Assembly: GCA_022360175.1 (NCBI GenBank)
Contig: JAKSDI010000013.1
Span: 1 to 48,377 of the forward strand
Direction: 5' to 3'
Origin: Chitinophagales bacterium
GTDB lineage: Bacteria > Bacteroidota > Bacteroidia > Chitinophagales > Saprospiraceae
DNA length: 48,377 nt
In this document: in pieces, positions 17,928 through 25,424 of the stretch
Numbering within the stretch: position 1 is the first letter of the stretch
How the letters are laid out: each line of letters opens with the position of its first letter
Translations under genes and position numbers: made by a program
The notes under the pieces: generated by a model
Database searches by the model: none
The model's input: only the letters and a program-made list of their open reading frames with translations
Told to the model about the DNA's origin: nothing

Positions 17928-19101
17928 TATATATCTGAACTAATGCCAAGCCTTCTGAAAAATCTCTAACATCGAGAAACTTGGGAGAAATTACAATGTC
18001 TCCATTCGTATTGATAAAGGCGATGCCTCCTCCGGTGGCTACGCGGGCTAATCCTTCCTGAAAATCCCATACCAGGCCATATTGAGGAGGAGTGATAACA
18101 TTTCCAAGAGTATCGATGAATCCCCATCCATTGCTTAAAGCATAGGCGGCATATCCGTTTTCAAAGCTATATATTTGCCGAAATTGAGGTTCAATAACTT
18201 CTTTGCCATCCTGATTTAAAAAACCATAACGGTCGCTATATTGTACTGCCCAATAGTTGTTTCCGGCATACCATATTTGTTCATACAATGGCTGAACGAC
18301 CCATTCTCCATCCTTATTGATCATGCCATAGCGATCTTTTTTTCGAGCAGGAGCTAAGCCGTTTTTGAAATCTCCTGCTTTATCAAACTGGCACTCAATT
18401 ATTAGGCTTGCAGTGCCATCTATATAGCCATACAGCTTATCTAGTTTCACGCAGGCGAGGCCTTCTGAAAACATAGACACTTTATCATATTGAGGAGGGA
18501 CTACCAGGTTGCCATTGGTATCTATCAGGCCATATTTATCGTCAATTTTAATTTTTGCTAAGTCGTTTTCAAAAGAAGAAGCTCGCTGATATTGTGGTTC
18601 TATAACTTCTATTCCTTGGCTGTTGATATATCCATATTGCCCCCCTTGTTTGACTCTTGCTAATCCATTTTTGAAATCCTGTGCATCTTCATAAGTGGCG
18701 GCTATAACTAAGTCCCCTTTTCTGTTGATGTATCCCATTTTGTTGTCATAGGTAAGAACGCGGGCTAATCCTTCAGAAAAAGGCCAGGCACCCTGATAGG
18801 TAGGCTTTAATAAATAGGCCCCTGTTTTATCGATATATCCCCAACGTCCTTCAACGCGAACAGCTGCATAACCTTCCTGGAAAGGCCTGCCATCATCGTA
18901 TTCGGCAGCTATGACTATCTTACCTTTGGTATTTATATAACCCCATTTGTAATCGGAAGCTTCGAAATCAGATTCGGGATCAGGCAATGTTGAAATAGTT
19001 GTTGTGTCAGCAGAAGGGGCTTCTTCATTTTTCGGATCAGCTTCACAGCTATATATTAGCGGAAGCATAAAAAAAACTAGCAGAAAGGGCAAAATTTTCA
19101 T
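17923..19101 (-). CDS. WG-repeat lipoprotein
   Basis: 392 aa. The lipobox is at residues 16-19 (LIYSC, lipidated Cys 19), followed by an acidic linker. Ten WG (KWG_leptospira-type) repeats follow at about 35-residue spacing, each with W/Y-G-Y-I-N-x-x-G-x-x-V-I-x-P-x-Y/F and then F-x-x-G-L/Y-A-x-V. These form a beta-rich solenoid probably used for binding at the outer-membrane surface or periplasm. The last repeat stops soon after FSEGLALVQIYR, where the octamer array provides the TGA, so the protein may have lost a few residues. It lies 8 bp downstream of the NUDIX gene, same strand. Confidence 0.88.
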   Translation of the reverse strand: MKILPFLLVFFMLPLIYSCEADPKNEEAPSADTTTISTLPDPESDFEASDYKWGYINTKGKIVIAAEYDDGRPFQEGYAAVRVEGRWGYIDKTGAYLLKPTYQGAWPFSEGLARVLTYDNKMGYINRKGDLVIAATYEDAQDFKNGLARVKQGGQYGYINSQGIEVIEPQYQRASSFENDLAKIKIDDKYGLIDTNGNLVVPPQYDKVSMFSEGLACVKLDKLYGYIDGTASLIIECQFDKAGDFKNGLAPARKKDRYGMINKDGEWVVQPLYEQIWYAGNNYWAVQYSDRYGFLNQDGKEVIEPQFRQIYSFENGYAAYALSNGWGFIDTLGNVITPPQYGLVWDFQEGLARVATGGGIAFINTNGDIVISPKFLDVRDFSEGLALVQIYR

Positions 19102-19109
19102 ATCACTTC

Positions 19110-19868
19110 TCAGATTTCAAAGTCTACACCTCGCCGCAGTAAATCTTCTAAGCGTTCGCGAGCTAGCTGTTCGTATTTCTCTTTATCAAAACTATAGAGC
19201 TTGGCAGGACGGTGGGCGACTCCTTCCTGTTTACCTACTTCTTTCAGTACTCCCATTTTCAAAATACGAGTGCGGAAATTCCTTTTATTGAGCTCTTTCA
19301 CTCCTAAAATAGTTTCGTAGAGTTGCTGTAGTTGAGATAAGGTGAATTGTTCCGGGAGCAATTCAAAACCTATTGGTTGGTAACGAACTTTAGCTCTCAA
19401 TCGGGCGATGGCAATTGATAATATCTTATCATGATCAAAAGCAAGTGTAGGCAGATTGTCAATTTCAAACCATTGGACTTCACGAGCATCTGAAGCAGGT
19501 TTTACAGGATGTTCTTCCAGATTGACTAGAGCATAATAAGCTACACTCACCACACGTCCTCTAGGATCTCTGCCTGGATCACCAAAAGTGTATAATTGCT
19601 CTATGAATACGTCTTTAACCCCCGTTTCTTCTTCCAGTTCTCGGAGTGCAGCGGCTTTCAGCCCTTCATCCATATCTACAAAACCTCCGGGCAATGCCCA
19701 CTTCCCCTGGTAAGGATCATGTGCACGCTCAATGAGCAGTACTTTGAGTTGATGGCTTTCATCTAACCCAAATATAACGCAATCAACAGTTAGTGCCGGC
19801 CGAGGATATTCGTAAGTATAAGGCATTATAAAGTTCAGTGTATAATCGTCAGGCGTGAAAATAATCAT
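19110..19868 (-). CDS. NUDIX hydrolase-domain transcription regulator (NrtR-like)
   Basis: The start at 19866-19868 gives 252 aa beginning [13 protein letters not shown]; an ATG at 19824-19826 is also possible. A longer open frame to 19934 runs into the T9SS-tail remnant and is less likely. The NUDIX domain has [23 protein letters not shown], a good NUDIX box, after YQGKWALP. The C-terminal 90 residues ([48 protein letters not shown]) are the winged helix of NrtR-like repressors, which sense ADP-ribose-type nucleotides and control NAD or sugar genes. The intact box suggests hydrolysis is still possible. Targets are unknown. Confidence 0.85.
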   Translation of the reverse strand: MIIFTPDDYTLNFIMPYTYEYPRPALTVDCVIFGLDESHQLKVLLIERAHDPYQGKWALPGGFVDMDEGLKAAALRELEEETGVKDVFIEQLYTFGDPGRDPRGRVVSVAYYALVNLEEHPVKPASDAREVQWFEIDNLPTLAFDHDKILSIAIARLRAKVRYQPIGFELLPEQFTLSQLQQLYETILGVKELNKRNFRTRILKMGVLKEVGKQEGVAHRPAKLYSFDKEKYEQLARERLEDLLRRGVDFEI

Positions 19869-19917
19869 TTTTAGGAAATGAAGTAGATATTGAAGATAAG
19901 CGATCCTCTTAAAATAG

Positions 19918-20154
19918 GAACTAGCTAACCACAATATTTATCCCAATCCAGCCAGGGAGTATCTTTTTATTAAATGCGATGTGTCGGTATGGTGCAGTAT
20001 CTATGATGTTTTTGGCAGGCTAGTAAATAGGCAACTTTTAGCACCTGTAAATGGAGTTGCTTTGATTTCTGCAAGCCAGTTAACTGCCGGAAACTATATT
20101 ATTAAAGTGGATGGCTCAAATCATACATGGCATTTTACGAAAGTAAAGAAATGA
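19918..20154 (+). pseudogene. Orphan T9SS C-terminal sorting domain (gene remnant)
   Basis: The plus strand at 19918-20154 is open for 78 codons without a start codon, and its translation is a textbook T9SS type A tail: [13 protein letters not shown], then SIYDVFGRLVNRQLL, LTAGNYIIKVDG and the end HFTKVKK before TGA (20152-20154). A TAG at 19915-19917 closes the frame on the left, and that side is the 5' part of the NUDIX gene on the other strand. Everything upstream that would encode the cargo protein is gone, so this is a truncated leftover. It fills the gap between the NUDIX and phosphorylase genes. Confidence 0.85.
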
Positions 20155-21036
20155 TTAGAGATCGCTATTTTCTATCTTCTCCAGCACATGCCGTATCAAT
20201 CTATCTACAGATTCGTGAGGTGTTGTGCTAAATTGGCCATTTGGGCGGTTGGCAAGGATTACATTAGTGGATAAAGCCCTATGTCCAAGCATTCTACTCA
20301 GTCCGTAAATGGCAGAAGTTTCCATTTCCAGATTAGTAATGCGGTATTTTTGGAAAGAAAAATGGCCTAGTTGTTCAAAGACATTTCGGTCAAACCGGGC
20401 AGGGAGGCGTAGACTTCTTCCTTGTGGAGCATAAAATCCCGGAGCAGTAAGCGTAATACCTTGTGCCATTTCATCGGCAATACTATTTAATAAATAGGGA
20501 CTACCTTCTGCTGGATAAAATCGGAGGTCACTGGTAAAGGAAAGAAATTCATTTAACTCATCTGTCAATTCTGCTTCTCCCAGGTTGACTTGATATTGAT
20601 AATAGTGGATGAGATTGTCTAGCCCCAGCCCGTAAGCAGATGCTAAAAAGCTGTCAACAGGAATATCTGCCTGTAAAGAGCCTGAAGTGCCAATGCGGAT
20701 GAAGTTGAGCTGAGTTAACTCTTCTTTGATGGTTCGTGCCTCTAAATCTATATTAAAAAGGGCATCTAATTCATTAAATACAATATCTATATTGTCAGGG
20801 CCAATACCTGTAGAAATGACGGTTATGCGCTTGCTTCCTAGTCTTCCCGTATGGGTATGAAATTCTCTTTTGTCTTTTTTTACTTCTATCTCATCAAAAT
20901 ATTTGGATACCATAGCCACTCTGCCAGGATCACCAACGGTAATAATGATTGGAGCTACTTCTTCAGGGCGCAGCTTAAGGTGATAAATACTACCATCGGG
21001 GTTTACAACTAATTCAGAAGAAAGAATATTTGGCAT
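20155..21036 (-). CDS. Nucleoside phosphorylase (uridine phosphorylase-like)
   Basis: 293-aa PNP/UDP family phosphorylase, splitting nucleosides with phosphate to base plus ribose-1-phosphate. Motifs: ITVGDPGRV (phosphate-binding GDPxR), HTHTGRLGSKRITVISTGIGPDN, IRIGTSGSLQ (base/phosphate site, RxGTSG), and NLEMETSAIYGLSRMLGH (the ribose-binding MEMET/E segment). The STGIGPDNIDIV and length are closest to uridine phosphorylase-like members of Bacteroidota, but purine specificity is not ruled out. It acts in cytoplasmic nucleoside salvage. ATG at 21034-21036. Its stop touches the stop of the T9SS-tail remnant on the other strand. Confidence 0.9.
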   Translation of the reverse strand: MPNILSSELVVNPDGSIYHLKLRPEEVAPIIITVGDPGRVAMVSKYFDEIEVKKDKREFHTHTGRLGSKRITVISTGIGPDNIDIVFNELDALFNIDLEARTIKEELTQLNFIRIGTSGSLQADIPVDSFLASAYGLGLDNLIHYYQYQVNLGEAELTDELNEFLSFTSDLRFYPAEGSPYLLNSIADEMAQGITLTAPGFYAPQGRSLRLPARFDRNVFEQLGHFSFQKYRITNLEMETSAIYGLSRMLGHRALSTNVILANRPNGQFSTTPHESVDRLIRHVLEKIENSDL

Positions 21037-21129
21037 AGAAATGATGAATTTACAATGGGATGAAAGATATGTTTTTTTTTAGTTCTACTTTTGCGGCAAT
21101 CTAAAAACGTGTTTAAAAATGGGCAATTT

Positions 21130-21483
21130 ATGAAAAAGATTTATCACTTGTCTAGCTGCAACACCTGCCAGCGAATTATAAAAGAACTGGGAGAGGGAGA
21201 AGGTTTTACATTACAAGACATAAAAACAGAAGCCATTACTCCTGAACAGCTGGACGAAATGAAAACAATGGCAGGCTCCTATGAAGCTTTGTTTAGCCGC
21301 AGAGCCAGGAAATACCGCGAAATGGGCCTAAATGAGAAAGAGTTAGCGGAATCAGATTATCAGCAGTTAATTTTGGAAGAATATACCTTTTTGAAACGCC
21401 CTGTGATCATTATTAATGATGAAATTTTTGTGGGAAATTCAAAGAAAGTGGTAGCAGCTGCAAAGGAAAAGATGAATAACTAG
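21130..21483 (+). CDS. ArsC/Spx-family thioredoxin-fold protein
   Basis: 117 aa from ATG 21130; an upstream extension to 21091 lacks family similarity and its first codon is not ATG. The opening KIYHLSSCNTCQRIIKEL places the redox CxxC at residues 10-13. EALFSRRARKYREMGL and FLKRPVIIINDEIFVG (the cis-proline RP strand) are typical of the arsenate-reductase/Spx family. Without neighbouring ars genes an arsenate role is not supported; these small proteins in Bacteroidota are usually annotated only by fold. It lies 61 bp upstream of hemF in the same direction, with a heptamer repeat between. Confidence 0.85.
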   Translation: MKKIYHLSSCNTCQRIIKELGEGEGFTLQDIKTEAITPEQLDEMKTMAGSYEALFSRRARKYREMGLNEKELAESDYQQLILEEYTFLKRPVIIINDEIFVGNSKKVVAAAKEKMNN

Positions 21484-21484
21484 A

Positions 21485-21537
21485 TTCACCAATCACCAAT
21501 CACCAATCACCATTCACCATTCACCATTCACCAATCA
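21485..21537. repeat. Heptamer tandem array (CACCAAT/CACCATT) x about 7
   Basis: Seven copies of a 7-bp unit, CACCAAT or CACCATT, lie between the stop of the ArsC-like gene (21481-21483) and the ATG of hemF (21545), ending 7 bp before that ATG. It forms almost the whole leader of hemF if transcription starts further up. Copy-number change would alter hemF leader length. Confidence 0.9.
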
Positions 21538-21544
21538 CACTATC

Positions 21545-22447
21545 ATGTTATCCAAAGAAGAAATAGTTGAATACTTTAAATCATTGCAGGATGATATATG
21601 CCGTCAATTAGAAGGAGCAGACGGTACTGGGAAATTTGAGGAAGACCTTTGGGAGCGCCCTGGCGGAGGAGGTGGCCGTACCCGCATATTGCAAGGGACA
21701 CATATAGAAAAAGGAGGAGTAAATTTCTCTGCTGTGCATGGAACTTTACCGGAAAAAATTAGCAAAGCCCTTAATGTATCGGAGGGCAATTTTTTGGCAA
21801 CAGGGGTAAGTATAGTGCAGCATCCTAAGAGTCCTATGGTGCCAATCATTCATATGAATGTGCGTTATTTTGAATTGAGTGATGGTAGCTGGTGGTTTGG
21901 TGGAGGCATAGATTTAACGCCTCATTATATAGTGGGAGAAGATGCAAGTTACTTCCACAAACAGTTAAAATCAGTTTGTGATAAGCATCATGAAAACTAT
22001 TATCCGGAGTTTAAGCAATGGGCAGATGACTACTTTTTCTTAAAACATCGTAAAGAAACTCGTGGAGTGGGTGGAATCTTTTTTGATCGATTGAGTGCTA
22101 AAAATGGTTTTTCCAAGGAAGAACGCTTCGCTTTTGTAAAGGATGTAGGTGAATTATTTGCTCCTATATATACTCACTTGATTGGTAAAAATAAAGATTT
22201 GCCTTATGGCGAAAAAGAAATTGACTGGCAGCGATTGCGTAGAGGAAGATATGTAGAATTTAACCTGGTATGGGACAAGGGCACAAAATTTGGCCTGGAT
22301 ACGGACGGGCGTACAGAAAGTATATTGATGAGCCTTCCTCCTTTAGCAGCTTGGGAATATAGTCATCTACCGGAAGAAGGCTCTAAAGAAGCCAATACCT
22401 TATCAAAACTGAGAAAAGGTATAGACTGGATTAATCACAAAGAATAG
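21545..22447 (+). CDS. hemF: Oxygen-dependent coproporphyrinogen III oxidase
   Basis: 300 aa, the usual length of HemF, which oxidatively decarboxylates coproporphyrinogen III to protoporphyrinogen IX with O2 in heme synthesis. Visible signatures: ERPGGGGGRTRILQG, FSAVHG, FLATGVSIVQHPKSPMVPIIHMNVRYFE, WWFGGGIDLTPHY, HKQLKSVCDKH, KHRKETRGVGGIFFD, and the C-terminal RRGRYVEFNLVWDKGTKFGL and SILMSLPPLAAWEY. All the residues normally invariant around the active site (RxxGGG, GGGxDLTP) are present. ATG 21545. Its end overlaps a convergent lipoprotein gene by 17 bp. The presence of HemF indicates aerobic life. Confidence 0.97.
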   Translation: MLSKEEIVEYFKSLQDDICRQLEGADGTGKFEEDLWERPGGGGGRTRILQGTHIEKGGVNFSAVHGTLPEKISKALNVSEGNFLATGVSIVQHPKSPMVPIIHMNVRYFELSDGSWWFGGGIDLTPHYIVGEDASYFHKQLKSVCDKHHENYYPEFKQWADDYFFLKHRKETRGVGGIFFDRLSAKNGFSKEERFAFVKDVGELFAPIYTHLIGKNKDLPYGEKEIDWQRLRRGRYVEFNLVWDKGTKFGLDTDGRTESILMSLPPLAAWEYSHLPEEGSKEANTLSKLRKGIDWINHKE

Positions 22448-22961
22448 TGATGGTCTCTGTTTGAATTTTATTGCTAAAATTGCCTGCACGATCTCTAATT
22501 TGTAAGGTATAAGAGAAGGTGTCAGTTGCGAATGCTGGATTATTGACATCTGGATGAGGCAGACAGGAAGGAGCTCCATCATCATAGGTACAACAAATAT
22601 TAAAAGGTTTATTTGGAAACCGGAGGGTTATTTTACCTTCTATACCATTGCCAGTACCTTGATCAGGTATTACAGGAAGCCGGCGTAAATCGCGAAAACC
22701 ATCTCTACTATCTGTAAAAAAGATATCAAAAGAGTCTACTGGATAGCCAATGTCACCATCGCCATCTGTAAAAGAAAAAGTAAGAATTAGTGTGTCAGAA
22801 ACAGCATCGGGGCCTCCTTGTGCAATTTGAGTTTGATTGAAACCATCTCCTTCTTCAGTATTGTAGATAAGTACCGGCTCAATAGGGTATTCTGGTGGTT
22901 TGACGCAACTGAAAGTAAAAAGGCTAAACAAGAGGGCGTAAAAGTAATACGATGTTTTCAT
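22431..22961 (-). CDS. Lipoprotein, hypothetical
   Basis: 176 aa from ATG 22959-22961 (a TTG two codons upstream is less likely). Signal peptide with lipobox FTFSC and lipidated Cys at about residue 19. The mature part has DTLILTFSFTDGDGDIGYPVDSFDIFF, a cadherin-like or bacterial Ig-like calcium-binding strand set often seen in small Bacteroidota lipoproteins, and ends TETITILCD. A Cys-rich loop ICCTYDDGAPSC is unusual for this family. Role is unknown. Convergent overlap of 17 bp with hemF. Confidence 0.8.
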   Translation of the reverse strand: MKTSYYFYALLFSLFTFSCVKPPEYPIEPVLIYNTEEGDGFNQTQIAQGGPDAVSDTLILTFSFTDGDGDIGYPVDSFDIFFTDSRDGFRDLRRLPVIPDQGTGNGIEGKITLRFPNKPFNICCTYDDGAPSCLPHPDVNNPAFATDTFSYTLQIRDRAGNFSNKIQTETITILCD

Positions 22962-23075
22962 AAGCAATATTTTGAATACCTTAAAGGATATTATATACTA
23001 TAACTAAATGACTCTATACCTTGTTGTTGATTTAATGAAGAACTTAGTATTCGGTCTGTTAATTTCTAAATAAAA

Positions 23076-24080
23076 GTGGAGAAAAAGGAGCTTAGGAGAC
23101 ATTTATTATCGCAAATTCGCAAAGTAGATGATACTACATTTGAGGAAGTAGCGCTGCACCTCTTCTATTATCAAGCTACCTATAATGTTCTTTATCGCAA
23201 ATTCATCGACCTACTTGGAGTCAATCCGGAAAAGGTGGATAGGCTTAGTGCTATCCCTTTTTTGCCCATTGAGTTTTTTAAAAGCTATGACATTCAAGCT
23301 GATGAGTGGGAAGCTAATCAAATCTTTACAAGTAGTGGTACCACCGGACAGCAAAGTAGTCGGCATTTGGTGAAAGATGCTGATTGGTATCTCGAACAGG
23401 CACGTAGAGGTTTTAAGCATTTCTATGGCGATGTATCTGATTATTGTTTTTTAGCGCTTTTGCCTTCTTACCTGGAACGTCAGGGGTCTTCCTTGATTGC
23501 TATGGCAGATGACTTTATTAAGCACTCTTCCTACTCTCAGAGTGGCTTTTTTTTGTATGACTTTGAAACACTAAGTAGTCATTTACAGCAATGCCGGCAG
23601 CAACAAGTTCCTACTATCTTATTGGGAGTAAGTTTTGCACTTCTTGATTTGGCCGAACAGTTTCCTCAAAACCTGGAAGGTATCACTATAATGGAGACAG
23701 GAGGTATGAAAGGCCGGCGTAAGGAATTGACCAGAGAAGAACTACACCATGCTTTTCAAAATGCGTTTAACGTAAAGACAGTGCATTCGGAATATGGCAT
23801 GACAGAACTGTTTTCTCAGGCTTACTCCAAAGGCAATGGTATTTTTTATCCATCCCCCACTATGCGTATCCAAACGCATGAAATAACAGACCCACTAAGT
23901 GTTCAAAAGATGAATAAAACGGGTGTTCTCCATATTATAGATTTAGCTAATATTGATACCATTTCTTTTATCGCTACACAAGACCTGGGCCGTTGTCATA
24001 CAGATGGAAGCTTTGAAGTACTCGGACGGCTGGACTATAGTGATATCCGAGGATGTAATCTGATGGTTTCGGATTTGTAG
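23076..24080 (+). CDS. LuxE-like acyl-protein synthetase
   Basis: 334 aa from a GTG start (23076-23078). It is related to LuxE, the acyl-protein synthetase of the adenylate-forming type. Motifs: AIPFLPIEFFKSYDI, FTSSGTTGQQSS (the phosphate-binding loop), FLALLPSYLERQGSSLIAMADDFI, TIMETGGMKGRRKELTREELH, and SEYGMTELFSQAYS. These match Bacteroidota proteins usually called 'acyl transferase' or 'acyl-protein synthetase', which activate fatty acids with ATP; the acceptor is unknown. No luxCD genes are present, so bioluminescence is not implied. It is followed by a G-rich tandem tract. Confidence 0.85.
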   Translation: MEKKELRRHLLSQIRKVDDTTFEEVALHLFYYQATYNVLYRKFIDLLGVNPEKVDRLSAIPFLPIEFFKSYDIQADEWEANQIFTSSGTTGQQSSRHLVKDADWYLEQARRGFKHFYGDVSDYCFLALLPSYLERQGSSLIAMADDFIKHSSYSQSGFFLYDFETLSSHLQQCRQQQVPTILLGVSFALLDLAEQFPQNLEGITIMETGGMKGRRKELTREELHHAFQNAFNVKTVHSEYGMTELFSQAYSKGNGIFYPSPTMRIQTHEITDPLSVQKMNKTGVLHIIDLANIDTISFIATQDLGRCHTDGSFEVLGRLDYSDIRGCNLMVSDL

Positions 24081-24130
24081 GTGGGAGATGTACGGTGGTG
24101 GAGGTGCGGTGATAGGTGTACGATGTGGAA
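24081..24130. repeat. G-rich degenerate tract after the LuxE-like gene
   Basis: Immediately after the TAG stop the plus strand reads GTGGGAGATGTACGGTGG and similar units for about 50 bp. It is the reverse-complement type of the tract at 24241-24338, so the two sit as an inverted pair between two convergent genes and could pair in RNA. Confidence 0.7.
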
Positions 24131-24240
24131 TAGAAAAATGCATACTGAATATTGATCTCCTTTGAGAACTAGACGGAATTTCACTTCCAAGTACACTCAG
24201 CTAAAAATTATATATAGATTCTCTAAATCAATCCTATATA

Positions 24241-24338
24241 TCACGACCACCGACCACCGTACACCATACACCTCCCACCGTACACCATACACCTCCCATC
24301 GTACACCCACCACCGACCATCGTACATCGAACTAGCCA
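24241..24338. repeat. C-rich degenerate tract (ACCGTACACC/CATACACCTCCC units)
   Basis: Repeated units such as CCACCGTACACC, ATACACCTCCC and CATCGTACA on the plus strand, ending at the stop of the interrupted glucosaminidase gene. In that gene's sense it is a G/T-rich tract right after the stop codon. Confidence 0.8.
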
Positions 24339-25049
24339 TTACACATCATACTCATACAACTGTAGAGACTCGATAATCCGGATCAATTTTTGGGCATATT
24401 CAGGATCTGTAGCATAACCTGCCTTTGCTAGTCCGGCGGCCCATTCGCGATAATCGGAATCCTGTTTTTTGAATAAAGGCTGGTACCTGGACTCTTTGCT
24501 TAATAGCTTACTATGTGCTCGATAACTTTCCCATGCACTTGGGTAGATGCGGAAAAAATCCTTGTGGCTGTCGTCTTCAAAATTTCGGCAGTGCCCTTTT
24601 CAGCAGTTTTTGGAAAAGCACTTAATCCCAAAATGATTATTGTTGTTTTTTGCCAAAGGGCTTTTTCCTGCCTGGCTTTCCAATAATCCCTGTGCTAGTT
24701 TGATACTGGCAGGTATACCAAATTTTTCCATTTCTGCCTGTGCTACATTAGCAAAGCGTTTGATATACTGTAATTGTTCCGGGCTGGCATTGGTGGTCGC
24801 ATGGGTAGCTGTTAATTGAACCTTAGGAACATCATCAAAATGAGCAGATTGCTGATCTCCGTTTTTGACAATTGAAATGGAGGGTGCAGTGGTACTCAAG
24901 TGTAATTGAACACTCAGATTACGTTCTAATGCAAGGAAGGTACAAAAGGCAATCGCGAGGATTTTCACCCAATGTTTTTCCGACCATTTAACGAAAGTGT
25001 TTAGATAATACCGCAATAAGGTTTTGTTAGGTAGTTTTTTGATAAACAT
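24339..25049 (-). pseudogene. Glucosaminidase/muramidase-like protein interrupted by an in-frame TGA
   Basis: Reading from ATG 25049, 149 codons give an N-terminal membrane anchor (about 24-42) and the start of a glucosaminidase domain: PEQLQYIKRFANVAQAEMEKFGIPASIKLAQGLLESQAG and NNNNHFGIKCFSKNC. Codon 150 (24600-24602) is TGA. The same frame then continues for 86 more codons with the expected rest of the domain (KGHCRNFEDDSHKDFFRIY, then SAWESYRAHSKLL, EWAAGLAKAGYATDPEYAQKLIRIIE) to TAA at 24339-24341. There is no frameshift. Relatives usually have Lys or Arg at this point (NCKKGHC type). It could be a recent nonsense mutation, a base-call error or read-through. The family cleaves peptidoglycan. 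Confidence 0.88.
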
Positions 25050-25424
25050 AGGCTTTGTCTTTTAAGGGCTTGTTTAAATTTATCATAGGTACACCAAAGT
25101 GTGATTTTTAAACAAGCCTTGAGTCATTTTGCAAATCTTACAATACTAATATCGGTATAAATGAGCTGCGCTGCTGAAGAAGTTCCCAACCTTCAGAAGT
25201 GGATAATTTGTGGAAAGCTGTTAGTTTACAGCTAGTACATTGATTGTCAGTTGAGCATTTTCGTGGAAAAAATAGTGCTATATTTATCGTTATGAAACGA
25301 GCATGATTTTATTTAATCATAAACTCATTCAGGGGAATGGTTAAATAAAATTATGGGAGAGTGTAGCGGTAACATATGTGCAGGAATTTTTCTGCAATTT
25401 TTACTGCAGAAAAATTTTAAACAG
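25050..25424. other. Intergenic region with three inverted repeats
   Basis: 375 bp between divergent genes. A palindrome GGCTTGTTTAAA (25067-25078) / TTTAAACAAGCC (25107-25118) lies near the glucosaminidase start. Toward the right gene two further inverted repeats follow: ATTTTATTTAA (25306-25316) / TTAAATAAAAT (25341-25351), and AATTTTTCTGC (25385-25395) / GCAGAAAAATT (25406-25416), the last ending 8 bp before the ATG at 25425. A 6-bp pair CTGAAG/CTTCAG sits near 25164-25186. No gene is visible. Confidence 0.6.
25067..25118. repeat. Small palindromic element (TTGTTTAAA type)
   Basis: Perfect 12-bp inverted repeat, GGCTTGTTTAAA and TTTAAACAAGCC, with a 28-bp spacer. Its arms resemble those of the 161-bp element at 48194-48354 (GAAGTTGTTTAA), so it may be a short member of the same family. 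Confidence 0.55.

Noticed and set aside
17758-17943. Plus-strand open frame of 61 codons with His-Thr-Ser repeats
   Set aside because: It is only the octamer array read in one frame, with no credible start or domain.
19869-19934. Longer N terminus for the NUDIX protein
   Set aside because: The added residues ([15 protein letters not shown]...) overlap the T9SS-tail remnant and do not fit the family start; ATG 19868 or 19826 is better.
23076-24080. Bioluminescence gene
   Set aside because: LuxE-like similarity alone, without luxA, luxB, luxC or luxD, does not support light production.
24594-24608. UGA as selenocysteine codon in the glucosaminidase
   Set aside because: No selenoprotein is known to me in this family; the position is normally Lys/Arg, and no clear SECIS-type hairpin was recognised downstream. 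Nonsense mutation or sequencing error is simpler.
25353-25424. Longer N terminus for the saccharopine-dehydrogenase-like protein
   Set aside because: These 24 codons span a perfect hairpin, and the Rossmann motif begins right after the ATG at 25425.
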